Part shown: in pieces, positions 32,901 through 42,249 of the stretch
Layout of the letters: every line of letters begins with the position of its first letter
Numbering within the stretch: position 1 is the stretch's first letter
Assembly: GCA_958477465.1 (NCBI GenBank)
Contig: CAUEFX010000007.1
Coordinates: 46,720 to 110,719, forward strand
Length of the DNA: 64,000 nt
From: an uncultured Bacteroides sp.
GTDB lineage: Bacteria; Bacteroidota; Bacteroidia; Bacteroidales; Bacteroidaceae
Direction of reading: 5' to 3'
Position numbers and translations under genes: made by a program
The notes under the pieces: generated by a model
Told to the model about the DNA's origin: nothing
The model's database searches: none
What the model saw: the letters and a program-made list of their open reading frames with translations, nothing else

Positions 32901-34046
32901 TTTACTGTTCTTAAACGAAGCATAGTCTTTAATCCGGATAATGCCGTCTCCTTTAGTACCCACCCAAAGCGTATTCTCTTCATCCGTATAGAAAGCACGA
33001 ACCGGACGTTTGGCAACAAACGGCAAGTTACTCAACAATATATTGCCGAAATTATTCTTCTCGCTACAATACAACTCTACTCCCAGACCATCGGTGCCGA
33101 CCCACACCGCCTCTTGGAAGCGGTCTTTCAGCAATCCGAAAATACCTACCGTCATGTTTATCAATTCCGGCTTCTTGTCGTGAGTAGATGCATCAAACTT
33201 CAGCAGTCCACTATGCATAAAGGCAAGGTAGACCTCATTCTGAAACAGACGAAGGGAAGAGACCAATCCATACTGAGCAACCATATCGGAAATGTTGCGC
33301 AGCAGAATTTTCATCTGCTTAAAGCTGTCATAAACAAACAGATTGTGGTATTTATCAATGAAGTAGACCTGCTCGTCTTCATAAAAAACCTGCATTATCT
33401 CTTCGTTGTGGAAACTCACCTCCGATACCGACAAGGCATAAGGGGCCTCTTTTCTTGCAGGCATGTCGGACAATGTGAGGTATTGCAGACGGGCATCTTT
33501 CAGTATCAGGCAGATTCTGCCCGCTTTATCAGCAAACATAGACCGAATCTCGCTCAGTTGAATCCCCTCGGCGGGTATCTCCCACATTTTCTTTATCGAT
33601 GAATCATAAAATAAGAGGTAATTATCTTTATTGATCATCCAACTGTTCCCATTCTTATCAACCGCAATCAAGTCGACTCGCTTATATTGCATATAGGTTT
33701 CAACAGACTGCCGTTCCTTCAAAGAGAACTTATTAAGCCCCCGCTGAGTGGATATCCACAAATACCCATCCTCAGCAGCTTGTATGTTGTGGATGGTATT
33801 TCCGGATAGAGAGTTCGGATTGTTGATTTCATAACGGAATGTGGTTACTTTCTTGCCATCATACAAGTTTAATCCGTCATAGGTGCCGAACCACATGAAG
33901 CCATACAGATCCTGATGAATACACAAAATAGCATTGTTGGAAAGCTGACTGTTAAGGCTCACCAAATCGAGCAATGAAAAAGATGCAAATGCTTGTTTTA
34001 CAACAAAAAGATTCAATAATAGAATAGTAATCAATACCTTTTTCAT
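29913..34046 (-). CDS. Hybrid two-component system sensor/regulator (HTCS1)
   Basis: 1377 residues from the ATG at 34046, chosen because it starts a clean signal peptide (MKKVLITILLLNLFVVKQAFA); a 14-residue longer start at 34088 is possible. Order: periplasmic two-component-regulator propeller repeats (about 25-720), Y_Y_Y domain (about 735-795), membrane helix (about 800-825), HisKA with His in NVTHELYTPLTLI, HATPase (NLLSNALKYTP, GLGLYICYSIV), receiver (VLIVDDN, phospho-acceptor Asp in ITDIMMPEIDG, Lys in KPF), and C-terminal AraC-type HTH. A low-complexity Glu/Pro/Val linker of about 60 residues joins HATPase and receiver. HTCS proteins bind oligosaccharides directly and activate the cognate PUL; the promoter at 29035 is the obvious target. 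It follows GH38 by 70 bp with no visible terminator or promoter. Confidence 0.93.
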   Translation of the reverse strand: MKKVLITILLLNLFVVKQAFASFSLLDLVSLNSQLSNNAILCIHQDLYGFMWFGTYDGLNLYDGKKVTTFRYEINNPNSLSGNTIHNIQAAEDGYLWISTQRGLNKFSLKERQSVETYMQYKRVDLIAVDKNGNSWMINKDNYLLFYDSSIKKMWEIPAEGIQLSEIRSMFADKAGRICLILKDARLQYLTLSDMPARKEAPYALSVSEVSFHNEEIMQVFYEDEQVYFIDKYHNLFVYDSFKQMKILLRNISDMVAQYGLVSSLRLFQNEVYLAFMHSGLLKFDASTHDKKPELINMTVGIFGLLKDRFQEAVWVGTDGLGVELYCSEKNNFGNILLSNLPFVAKRPVRAFYTDEENTLWVGTKGDGIIRIKDYASFKNSKIPAENIQHFIGMHENPVYSFVRSRFNKDDLWIGTDGNLSYYSYKENKVYPVKERAGQLPAIANVHSFCEVNDSTLWLSSRGLYKVVIDKTKHPYEIKRKECYPFLRDNVWINDEFYSMIYNGGSVLFLGSRGGYGVSRFNINDSTSTSVLTNVAIGDVISLYIDEDSTLYVGTSSGLIQVSGDDGKAKDKIKQFTREDGILNDMIHGILEDNFGIIWLSTSKGLVKYNPRNGAFFNVKSMHIGVSEFSDDAYWKCPITGRLFFGGVNGLVWIEPEMEQTINTYEPDLLFTELDCSGSKKTLYEYNENTHKVLKLKSNQNTFQLTFAVLDYINGDNYDYFYLLDNYNDQWISLKKENKIRFTNLLPGDYTLKVKYRNDVVSADDKVYTLRITVLPPWYLSTVAFLIYSLLFAASLVLAAFYVRRKFAQKQQALARRLKEEQKEKMYESKLNFFANVTHELYTPLTLINGAVDQIQKGEVNQNTQKYLSVLHNNVLSLNELIQEILDVRKIEEADVRLSVLKNVCLSEIFDKLLTSFSVLAGQNKVELITSIPDNLYWNTDSKGFRKIISNLLSNALKYTPVGGFVKLTVTAEDNALKIVVRNSGKGIEPGKLSSVFNRDCILEETDVNANNQMTARNGLGLYICYSIVKMLKGEITANSVVNEYTEFVVTLPKLSLDEVLDTDEQPVAEFAAEPSAEPDGKPVVKSDVESVEKPTADVPGENNAEKVSKIDVNSVVEVSVPHVLIVDDNKDIVELVADLLSPYCQPLKAFSVKEALELLKKQTPSLVITDIMMPEIDGFSFIRMLREDKYCKRLPIIALSAKTDNLDQVKGYELGVDAYITKPFSSDVLVSVVCRFLTNKVEMKNYYDSVDSSFEYIHGKLLHQKDKKFIEDVLEIIKKNISNSELGPELIANEMKTSTRNLYRQMKKIIEISPTELVKDYKLSYAAKLLMTTNLSVKEIIYKVGITNKSYFYNEFFKKYQLSPKQYKGAKTENEE

Positions 34047-34116
34047 AACCTTACACGATAACTCCAATTCGCTGTTCTTATTCATCATGATCCGTATGGC
34101 AATAATTCATCTAATT

Positions 34117-37100
34117 TTATTCTGCTGCAAATTTACTGATAATCATTTTCTTTGTATCAGTAGAGATTGCTTTTCCATCTTTCATAGCCGAAATTGTATA
34201 GAGACAAATTCCTTCGCTAACCTCATGGCTATCCCAGATGAATTCTTGCAATCCCGCCTTGGAAACCGGATAAACACGCTTATCGATCGCTTTTCCAACA
34301 CAATCATATACATTCAGCACCAGTTCGGATACTCCTTCCGGCACCACACACTGAATGGTAGTCTGTCTGGAGAAAGGATTCGGATAATTGCCTTCGATAT
34401 GAAAATCAGTACTCAAAGAGGCCGTATTCTCAATGCCTACCCCACCGACTTCACTTCCGTACACGGCAAACTCAAGGATACGGGTCGTAGTACCATTCTG
34501 CTCACCCTTATCTATCTGCAAACGAACACGATCGGTTTCAAAAGGAGTGACCGAGCGGTGAACTTTGTTTATCGTATTTCCTTCCACTTTATCTACATCG
34601 ATCCAGTTGCCGTCTTCGTATCTTTGCAAACGGAATGCCGAAGTGATGTAGTTTGTACTTTCGGATCCTGCATTCATCACAAACCAATGACAGATCTTCA
34701 CCGTCTTGGCGAAAGAAAGCTCCAGCCAGGGAGTGGAGTTGTTGGTAACACACCATTTTGTGCTCAAGTTATCATCCACCGCTTTGGCAGGTCCCTCGTT
34801 ACTACCGTTCTGATGAGAAGCCTGAACTGTTTGCGGAATCAGCTTTTCACCACATCCGCCATCCGGAGACAGATCAGTATATGTAGGCAAAGAAGTCACC
34901 TCGGATGCCGGAGTAACGTCATCATTCTCATTATCAGAAAGAGTCACTGCAAAAATGTACAGATTCCGATTCGTGTCTATCAACAGTTCTGTCGCATCAC
35001 CGTCTACCGGGATGGCATACATGTACATGTGCATGAATCCGTAAAGGTCGTTTTTACCGGCAGTGGTATGGCGATGAGTAGCAGTGAAAGCTACATTTTC
35101 CTTACAGAAACTTCCGCCGAGGTTGTACTCGGTCTCCCAAGACCCGATTGTTGCACCCCAATACGGTACAAAATAGGAATAGCTCTTTCCTCCGACGGTG
35201 AAATTGGCGGTTGTTCCTGCTTTATTATTACTTGCGGCCAACACATACACTTTCTTCGCATTTTGCATTGTCGGCAAGGCAATGGAGTTTTTAGTACTCC
35301 GGCACAAATAAGCATTTCTCTGCTTAGCTGCACGGTTACCTATCTTAAACTCAATACCTCCTGCAACCAGTTTGTCTGAGAGCAGCTCTGCCGGATAAGC
35401 ATAATCGACTCCGGTCGACATGTCATTTCTACCACTGTCATAGCTCATCACATCCTGATTGTAGTTCATATCCACAACACAGGAGGAAGGAGGAGTCACA
35501 CCGGATTCTTGCGCTGCCAATTTTAAAGCGAAAGTCTTCGGTTGGAATTTTCCGATGCTGAAAGTCAGCTTGTTATTGGAGAAGGAAGCTGCTCCGACCT
35601 CCTCTTCGATACCGTTGACCTCACGCGCCGACAAGATCGTACCCAGGAATGTCAGTTCCACATTGTCCTGAGCATCTCCTGTCAACTCGTATACACGCAC
35701 GATAATCTCATCCGAATCTTCTGCTTTCTTCAGTGCCTTTATGGCAACTTTCTCGGTATTCAATGAAACAAATCCGAAACTCTTTCCCAAAGAACCGGCA
35801 GATTTAGGTGCCTGAAAAGCCCACAGAGGTTGGTTCAAACGGGAAGCCTCCCATTGTGTACGTTCATCCCATTTGCCTTCATGGCAATAGAAAGAATAGG
35901 TAAACTTATTCAATCCCAGATCCTGATCCTTCTGATATGAATAGTTTCCTCCTACAGAAGGAGTATGAATCAGGGTCAGACGCAAAGTATTGTTGTTGGG
36001 TTTGTCCCATCCGTATTTACAATCATTCAAGATAGAGACACCGTATTCTCCGTCCTCAGTGGTTAAATCGGCCCATTGATGTCCGGCCACCTCATACAGG
36101 TCCGAGTTGCTGTTTCCACGTTCGATAGCTCCGATAGACAAGTCGTAGGTTGCTTTGGAATTGGTGCATTGCATAGGGAAAGCCACCTTCAGCAGTTTTC
36201 CTCTACTCTGCCAGTTCACTTCATTGACAAAATCAACCCGATCATTCACTTCGCTATCCGTCAGACGTATATACTGTACAAATTCAGATTCGCCTTTCGT
36301 CCGGAAGACTTTCAGGCTGACTCTTAACGGACCGTTCTCCTCTATCGTAACCTTCACATTTTCATTCACATAGGAAGGCGCATTTTTCAGAGTAGAATAA
36401 CTTATTTCCCAAGAAGGGAAAGTTTCCGAACGGTCATCCAGCAAAAGCATCTGTATCGGCGTTCTCAACAGAAGCTTATCCAGCTTTTTATCTTTAATCT
36501 GCCGCACGTCTCCTGTTCTCGTATTAAGCGTGACAAGGTAACGGTCGTTTTCAAGAGTACTCTCAGTAACCGCCAATGAAGAAGACAACTCAGAGGTTTC
36601 GTTCAAGCGTACCTCGTATGTGGCATATCCCAATGAAGCTACCGTAGCTTTAAATATAAACGAAAGTTTGCCCGTAGAAGCATCATACCCTGTTATCTGC
36701 GACAAGACTTCTTTGCCTTCTCCGTTGAGTACGCGTATTCCCGAAGGTTCGGAAGCAGCTGAAACAGAAGCTTCAACGATATCGGTCCGTTGCAAAGAAA
36801 GAGGATTATAAACCACCAAAGGAATACCCTCTACCTGCGTATCCATCTGACGGACCATTGCTCCGACAGAACCGGTAAGCGTGTTTGCCAAAGTCTGATT
36901 CACCAACACTTCGTCATTATAAGAAATAGTATAAGCACCCGGAATAGAAGTACCGGTCAGGTCATCATGGAAATGATGCCACAACAGACGTATCCAGGAC
37001 TCGGTCAGCGTTTCCGACGGATAATCGGCGCCTCCCATCCATGTAGCAGCCACCGCAGCTTTCTCTGCCGCATCAGCCAGCAGTTCGTTTCTACGGTTCC

Positions 37101-38079
37101 AATATTTCATGATGGCTTGAGAGGTGTAGCATCCGACACCATGCGTTCTCATGGGCAATTCATTGTCCCAAACCGCATATTTCTCATTTTTATTCTCGTC
37201 CAAATATTGAAAGATAGCATCCGGAGTCCATAAACCGACTTTTACCGGTCCGTCTGAGTTGATACTCTGCTGCAACCAATAAGGAGTGCGTTCGCCTTCT
37301 TCACTTTCCGTGTCTTTCAATCCGCCTCCTCTATCACCCATCGGGCCGACATATCTGAATACCGATGCCAAGCCATACTTCTGATAGTTCTCGTCAGTAA
37401 GCCGGTTCATCTCTTCGTCCTTAGACATATCCTTATTATATTGCTTATGCGCATCATAAGCCTCGCCTTTGAAGATGGCATACACTTCAGAACCATCTAC
37501 ACCTCTCCAGATTCCGAACGGCGGCAATGAATTATAATCATAAGCCGATCCCCAGGAAAGTTTCTGTGTATGGAATCCCGTCACACCGCAATGTTTTCCC
37601 AAAGTAGGCAGAGAATACGGGAAGCCGAAACAGTCGGGAAGCATGATATCCGTTCCTCCTTTGTGTCCGAACTCCTTTTTATAGTAAGACTGTCCGTACA
37701 GGAAATTTCGGATGATAGACTCTGCAGAAGGTACCATCACATCACTTGCATTGATGCTTCCTCCGCTGACATGCCAACGCCCATCAGCGATGTACTTTTT
37801 CACTTTTTCATATTGATCCGGATAATACTCCTTCATCCACATATAGTGGATGGCTGCTTCGAAGTTAAAGCGGAAGTCCGGATATTTCTCAAGTAAAGCA
37901 ACATTCTGAGTCATTGTGTTCAGAATGTATTCTTCAATAGTGGTCCGAGCGGTCCAGTTCCATTGAGTGTCCAGATGAGACGTCGAAATAAAAATACATT
38001 TCTTCTCATCGGCCTGCCCCATGGCGGCTGTACTCATGCAGAAGGCCAACAACGCCATTGATAGATTTTTTTTAATCAT
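34117..38079 (-). CDS. GH38 alpha-mannosidase with C-terminal discoidin and sorting-like domains
   Basis: 1320 residues from the ATG at 38079, preceded by GAGGA and starting a signal peptide (to about 22); an upstream in-frame start would add 43 non-signal residues and is rejected. GH38 domain (about 24-800): zinc-site motif HLDTQWNW (near 31), nucleophile Asp in LPDCFGFP (near 147), and HHFHDDLTGTS. After this come an extra beta-rich region (about 890-1080), an F5/8C-like module (about 1100-1225) and a tail with YPNPFSRQTTIQ typical of C-terminal sorting domains. GH38 enzymes are Zn2+-dependent retaining alpha-mannosidases. A large secreted form with a tail is unusual compared with cytoplasmic bacterial GH38. 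It is divergent from the GH2 at 38268 and followed by HTCS1. Confidence 0.92.
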   Translation of the reverse strand: MIKKNLSMALLAFCMSTAAMGQADEKKCIFISTSHLDTQWNWTARTTIEEYILNTMTQNVALLEKYPDFRFNFEAAIHYMWMKEYYPDQYEKVKKYIADGRWHVSGGSINASDVMVPSAESIIRNFLYGQSYYKKEFGHKGGTDIMLPDCFGFPYSLPTLGKHCGVTGFHTQKLSWGSAYDYNSLPPFGIWRGVDGSEVYAIFKGEAYDAHKQYNKDMSKDEEMNRLTDENYQKYGLASVFRYVGPMGDRGGGLKDTESEEGERTPYWLQQSINSDGPVKVGLWTPDAIFQYLDENKNEKYAVWDNELPMRTHGVGCYTSQAIMKYWNRRNELLADAAEKAAVAATWMGGADYPSETLTESWIRLLWHHFHDDLTGTSIPGAYTISYNDEVLVNQTLANTLTGSVGAMVRQMDTQVEGIPLVVYNPLSLQRTDIVEASVSAASEPSGIRVLNGEGKEVLSQITGYDASTGKLSFIFKATVASLGYATYEVRLNETSELSSSLAVTESTLENDRYLVTLNTRTGDVRQIKDKKLDKLLLRTPIQMLLLDDRSETFPSWEISYSTLKNAPSYVNENVKVTIEENGPLRVSLKVFRTKGESEFVQYIRLTDSEVNDRVDFVNEVNWQSRGKLLKVAFPMQCTNSKATYDLSIGAIERGNSNSDLYEVAGHQWADLTTEDGEYGVSILNDCKYGWDKPNNNTLRLTLIHTPSVGGNYSYQKDQDLGLNKFTYSFYCHEGKWDERTQWEASRLNQPLWAFQAPKSAGSLGKSFGFVSLNTEKVAIKALKKAEDSDEIIVRVYELTGDAQDNVELTFLGTILSAREVNGIEEEVGAASFSNNKLTFSIGKFQPKTFALKLAAQESGVTPPSSCVVDMNYNQDVMSYDSGRNDMSTGVDYAYPAELLSDKLVAGGIEFKIGNRAAKQRNAYLCRSTKNSIALPTMQNAKKVYVLAASNNKAGTTANFTVGGKSYSYFVPYWGATIGSWETEYNLGGSFCKENVAFTATHRHTTAGKNDLYGFMHMYMYAIPVDGDATELLIDTNRNLYIFAVTLSDNENDDVTPASEVTSLPTYTDLSPDGGCGEKLIPQTVQASHQNGSNEGPAKAVDDNLSTKWCVTNNSTPWLELSFAKTVKICHWFVMNAGSESTNYITSAFRLQRYEDGNWIDVDKVEGNTINKVHRSVTPFETDRVRLQIDKGEQNGTTTRILEFAVYGSEVGGVGIENTASLSTDFHIEGNYPNPFSRQTTIQCVVPEGVSELVLNVYDCVGKAIDKRVYPVSKAGLQEFIWDSHEVSEGICLYTISAMKDGKAISTDTKKMIISKFAAE

Positions 38080-38231
38080 AATATCCTCGTAATTTTGTTT
38101 TCGTGATACTTTGTCGTAAAAATAACACATACGACAATAATATACAACTAAATGAGTGAATCGAATACTCCTTTGGTTTTTCATGTTCCTCATTAGAATA
38201 GGTATCATTACCTGTAACCACTTATTTTAGT

Positions 38232-38239
38232 TATTTTTG
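38232..38239 (+). promoter_or_regulatory. Putative -7 element for the GH2-esterase operon
   Basis: TATTTTTG matches TAnnTTTG, 28 bp before the ATG at 38268. No good TTTG -33 box is seen at 19-21 bases upstream. The rest of the 188-bp divergent region to GH38 shows no clear minus-strand promoter. Confidence 0.4.
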
Positions 38240-38267
38240 TAGTATTATTAATCATATTTATATTCAC

Positions 38268-41200
38268 ATGAAAATACAATTTTATTCCCTTGTTTTAACA
38301 CTGGTATCCTTGCTTATTCCACATGCGGGAACAGCAAATACCGAGCTGCCGAAGACCTTGGAAGCGGCCGACGCACAACTCAAAGGAAGTGGTCCGAGAG
38401 TAACGGAACATGCGAACGGAAAAATAGTAGAAAACATTACATTCGGTTCTTCACTCGAATATACGGATGTTGAGATCGAAGAGTCCGGAACCTACAAATT
38501 CGACATCAAATACCTGACCGGAGACACCAACCGTCCGATGTCGATAACTGTAAATAATTACGATCCTGTCACAGTTCAATTTCCACACACGACCGCTTCG
38601 TGGGGAAATCCGGCTGACGCCAATACCGCAACCGCTTACCTGCACTTTGATGCCGGTAAGAACAGCATCAAAATCACTCCGCTGAAAAGCTACGGGCCGA
38701 ATGTGGTACGGTTCATCATCAGTAAATCTGACAAATACATCGATGAGAATGTCTATTCTTACGATTTCACGGATGACGCTGTAATCAGTTCGTCGGATGA
38801 GAACGAAACGCTCAAGAATCTGACGGATAACAATTACAATACCATTTATAAGGTGGCACAGAAAACATCGGTAACAGTCACCGTCGATTGCAAGCAACCC
38901 GTCTTATTGACCGGATACCTGTTGTCTGCAGGAAAGACAAGCACGGAAGATGTCAGCAAATGGAAAATAGAATATTCGACGGACAATCAGAAGTGGCAGA
39001 CTGTCGTACCTTCTTCTTCTAAAAAACACGAATATTCCACCACCTTCCAAATAGAGCGCAACACCGCCAACGCTTCTGCAGAAATCGCACGCTACTATCG
39101 TCTGACTGCAACCGGACAGACCAGCGTCAGCATTGCAGAGCTGCAACTTTTCGGAATTCCCTTTACGAATTCCGGAGAAGCATTCATGGCAGACATGATG
39201 GCTGATGCTCCCGCCGAAGACCACACCAGCGCAATGCCGGAAGGTGAAAGCGGATACAGTTTCCTCAACCTGTTCGACCGTAAATTATCGACCAAGTATT
39301 ATGGAAAATCAGCGGAAACGTTCTTTGTCATTGCCGAGCCTGCGCAAGCCAAGGCTTTACAGTACTATACATTAACCTCCTGCGAAGATGCCATAGACAG
39401 AGACCTGAAATCATGGAAGATAGAGGGTTACAACGGCTATACATGGGAAACGGTCGATGAAAGAAATGATTTTCTGTTCCCCTGCCGGTTGGCTACAATG
39501 AAATTTCAGGTAAACGGCACAAAAGGATACCAGGCTTTCCGCTTGAGAATGCAAGAGACAAGCGGCAGTTCTAACTTCCAGCTGCTGCAATGGCAACTGT
39601 TCGGTGAAAACACCGCTATCAGCACAAAGACTCAGGCACAATGGAGAAAAAAGAGATCGGCCATAACAACCCCCTGGTATGACACGATTGATCCGGAAAA
39701 TGTATTGGGAGAATATCCGCGTCCGCAGATGGTACGTGACAACTGGCTTAATCTGAACGGTGTTTGGGATTTCAAAGAGAGTGTCGGCATGGGAAGATAC
39801 CGTTCGGGGCAGCTCTTCGACAAGAAGATTCTGGTTCCGTTCCCTATCGAATCAGCCTTGTCCGGCCTGATGATGACCGACCATCAGGAACGTCCTTACA
39901 AAGCCTATCTGTACAACCGGACGTTCACCGTTCCTTCGGAGATGAAAGGTAAAAACATTATTCTTCACTTCGGTGCAGTAGACTGGAAATGTGAAGTTTA
40001 CGTAAACGGGAAGCAAGTAGGCGCCCACACGGGAGGATATGATCCGTTCAGCTTCGACATCACCTCGGCTCTGAAAGAAGAAGGCGAACAAGAATTGCAA
40101 GTCCAGTTCATGGACCCCACTGATGCCGGAGGACAGCCCGTCGGAAAACAAAAAATCCAGAACGGCGGTATCTTCTATACCCCTTCATCGGGAATCTGGC
40201 AGACAGTATGGATGGAAGGAGTAAACAACAGCTATATCAAGGAGTTAAGCATTATCCCCGATGTAGACAACAGCCTGGTCAAGATAAAAGTAAGCGGCAC
40301 CAACGCACTCTCCTGCCAAGCCGTCATACGCATTTACGACAAAGGCTCTTTAGTTGCGGAAAAGACCGGTAAGGTATTCCAGACCATTGAATTGCCGATT
40401 GCACAACCCAAGTTATGGAGCCCCGATTCTCCATTCCTCTACGATATGGAAATCGAACTGCTTTCCAACGAACAAACCGTCGATAAAGTGAAAAGCTACT
40501 TCGGTATGCGGAAAATATCAATAGGCAGCGAGAACGGAAAAGCCTGCTTCATGCTCAACAACAAACCGATTTTCCAATTCGGTCCTCTGGATCAGGGTTT
40601 CTGGCCCGACGGGTTATATACCGCTCCAAGCGATGAAGCATTGATTTTCGACGTTGAACAGACCAAGGCTTTAGGCTTTAACATGTCTCGTAAGCATATC
40701 AAAGTAGAACCGGCACGCTGGTATTACCACTGCGACCGACTGGGATTGCTGGTATGGCAAGACATGGTAAACGCCGGTTCGGATCAGAACTTATTGGGCG
40801 ACGACGAATGGGTGAAAAAGAACTTCCTGACCGAATGTAACCACATTGTCAGCAGCCTGAAAAACCATCCGAGTATCGTCACCTGGATCGCCTTTAATGA
40901 AGGATTCGGACAGTATGCAGAAAACAATACGCATACCCGCAACGCCTACAACCGCATTAAATCGCTGGACGACACCCGTATCATCAGTTCTGCCAGCGGT
41001 TGGGTTATTTTCGACAACATAGGACAGGTAGCCGATATGCACAGTTACCCCCGTCCCGGTATGCTCCCCAATCCTACAGCCAACCGGGTATCCGTATGTG
41101 GTGAGTATGGCGGAATTACCTATGTCGTAAAAGACCATGTATGGAAAAACAGTGATATGGTATATGTATCGGTAAATAGCGGTGAAGAGCTGAAAAACCT

Positions 41201-42140
41201 GTTCAACAGCTATACAGACCTGCTGAGACCGCTGCAAGCCGACGGACTGGGAGCTGCCGTATACACACAGCTCACCGATTTGGAGGGCGAAGTCAACGGT
41301 CTGATCACCTACGACCGGAAAGTAGTCAAAGTAAACGACCAGCAGAAAGAAGAGATCAGGAAAGTGATTTCGAACACCATCAATTCTTCTGCCATCGAAC
41401 TGGTTCCTACCGCATTGAGAGCCAAGAAAACGGAATGGAAATACACCAACAACACACCGGCTGCGGGTTGGAATACCGCTGCCTTCAATGATGCTTCATG
41501 GAGCACCGGTATCAGCGGTTTCGGAGACGGCAGTGCACCCAACACGACTTACGACAACAAATCTACGGTAAATACAGCATGGAAAAGCAACTATATTTAC
41601 TTGAGAAAGAAGTTCAACGTTGCAGAAGGTAATGAAAAACTCCGCGACAACCTGCGTCTGACGCTTTATCACGATGACGATTGCGAAGTATATATCAACG
41701 GTGTGCTGGCATTCAGTGCTACCGGATATACCAGCAATTATACGACAGTAGATGTCAGCAAAGAGGCCAAAGCGGCTTTAAAAGCCGGAGAGAACCTGAT
41801 TGCCATCAAGTGTACTCAATACTCCGGTGGCCAGTACATCGATGCCGGACTGATTCTGGAATATGCAGTCAATAAAGATGACGGTACGGGGTTTATCGTA
41901 CCGTTTGCAGAAGCAAACGGACTTTATCTCTCACCCAACCCGACCAAAGGTTACTGCTCGATAGAAGGGGTTGGTTCGGAACTGATAAGTGACGTAAAAG
42001 TCTTCGGTTTATCCGGTAAAATAGAAAAAGCATTCACCGGAAACATATTCGACATAAGCGATATGAACAATGGCGTTTATCTGATACAAGCCTATACAAA
42101 AGCCGGAGATTCATATTCATTGAAACTGATCAAAGAGTAA
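38268..42140 (+). CDS. GH2 beta-glycosidase with N-terminal CBM/discoidin cassette
   Basis: 1290 residues. Signal peptide (1-23); CBM6/35-like sandwich (about 26-160); two F5/8C modules (about 165-450); GH2 jelly roll (about 480-640), Ig-like domain (about 645-740) and barrel (about 745-1020) with acid/base Glu in AFNEGFGQ (near 878) and nucleophile Glu in CGEYGG (near 946). A further beta-sandwich (about 1045-1205, YLRKKFNV, LYHDDDCEVYINGV) and a C-terminal sorting-like tail (LSPNPTKGYCSIEG, GVYLIQAY) follow. GH2 includes beta-galactosidases, beta-mannosidases and beta-glucuronidases; the sequence alone does not decide. The N-terminal cassette is clearly related to that of the GH3 at 1-3871. 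Confidence 0.9.
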   Translation: MKIQFYSLVLTLVSLLIPHAGTANTELPKTLEAADAQLKGSGPRVTEHANGKIVENITFGSSLEYTDVEIEESGTYKFDIKYLTGDTNRPMSITVNNYDPVTVQFPHTTASWGNPADANTATAYLHFDAGKNSIKITPLKSYGPNVVRFIISKSDKYIDENVYSYDFTDDAVISSSDENETLKNLTDNNYNTIYKVAQKTSVTVTVDCKQPVLLTGYLLSAGKTSTEDVSKWKIEYSTDNQKWQTVVPSSSKKHEYSTTFQIERNTANASAEIARYYRLTATGQTSVSIAELQLFGIPFTNSGEAFMADMMADAPAEDHTSAMPEGESGYSFLNLFDRKLSTKYYGKSAETFFVIAEPAQAKALQYYTLTSCEDAIDRDLKSWKIEGYNGYTWETVDERNDFLFPCRLATMKFQVNGTKGYQAFRLRMQETSGSSNFQLLQWQLFGENTAISTKTQAQWRKKRSAITTPWYDTIDPENVLGEYPRPQMVRDNWLNLNGVWDFKESVGMGRYRSGQLFDKKILVPFPIESALSGLMMTDHQERPYKAYLYNRTFTVPSEMKGKNIILHFGAVDWKCEVYVNGKQVGAHTGGYDPFSFDITSALKEEGEQELQVQFMDPTDAGGQPVGKQKIQNGGIFYTPSSGIWQTVWMEGVNNSYIKELSIIPDVDNSLVKIKVSGTNALSCQAVIRIYDKGSLVAEKTGKVFQTIELPIAQPKLWSPDSPFLYDMEIELLSNEQTVDKVKSYFGMRKISIGSENGKACFMLNNKPIFQFGPLDQGFWPDGLYTAPSDEALIFDVEQTKALGFNMSRKHIKVEPARWYYHCDRLGLLVWQDMVNAGSDQNLLGDDEWVKKNFLTECNHIVSSLKNHPSIVTWIAFNEGFGQYAENNTHTRNAYNRIKSLDDTRIISSASGWVIFDNIGQVADMHSYPRPGMLPNPTANRVSVCGEYGGITYVVKDHVWKNSDMVYVSVNSGEELKNLFNSYTDLLRPLQADGLGAAVYTQLTDLEGEVNGLITYDRKVVKVNDQQKEEIRKVISNTINSSAIELVPTALRAKKTEWKYTNNTPAAGWNTAAFNDASWSTGISGFGDGSAPNTTYDNKSTVNTAWKSNYIYLRKKFNVAEGNEKLRDNLRLTLYHDDDCEVYINGVLAFSATGYTSNYTTVDVSKEAKAALKAGENLIAIKCTQYSGGQYIDAGLILEYAVNKDDGTGFIVPFAEANGLYLSPNPTKGYCSIEGVGSELISDVKVFGLSGKIEKAFTGNIFDISDMNNGVYLIQAYTKAGDSYSLKLIKE

Positions 42141-42150
42141 CACACCTTAT

Positions 42151-42224
42151 AAGAGCCTGTTTAAATTCCGTTCAGCCTTATCCTGACCCGATAAGCTGAT
42201 ATACAAGAATTTAAACAGGCTCTT
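42151..42224. repeat. 74-bp near-perfect palindrome between GH2 and esterase
   Basis: Perfect 18-bp arms AAGAGCCTGTTTAAATTC (42151-42168) and its complement (42207-42224), with an inner imperfect CAGCCTTATC/GATAAGCTG stem. It could be a miniature palindromic element or an intercistronic hairpin that limits expression of the esterase. Confidence 0.7.
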
Positions 42225-42249
42225 AAAGTATCACATTAAATATAAGAAC

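Noticed and set aside
34087..35379. 430-codon plus-strand open frame
   Set aside because: Lies opposite the C-terminal half of GH38; low-complexity, Ile/Phe/His/Arg-rich translation typical of a shadow frame.
38080..38208. 43-residue N-terminal extension of GH38
   Set aside because: It would bury the signal peptide; the GAGGA-preceded ATG at 38079 is better.
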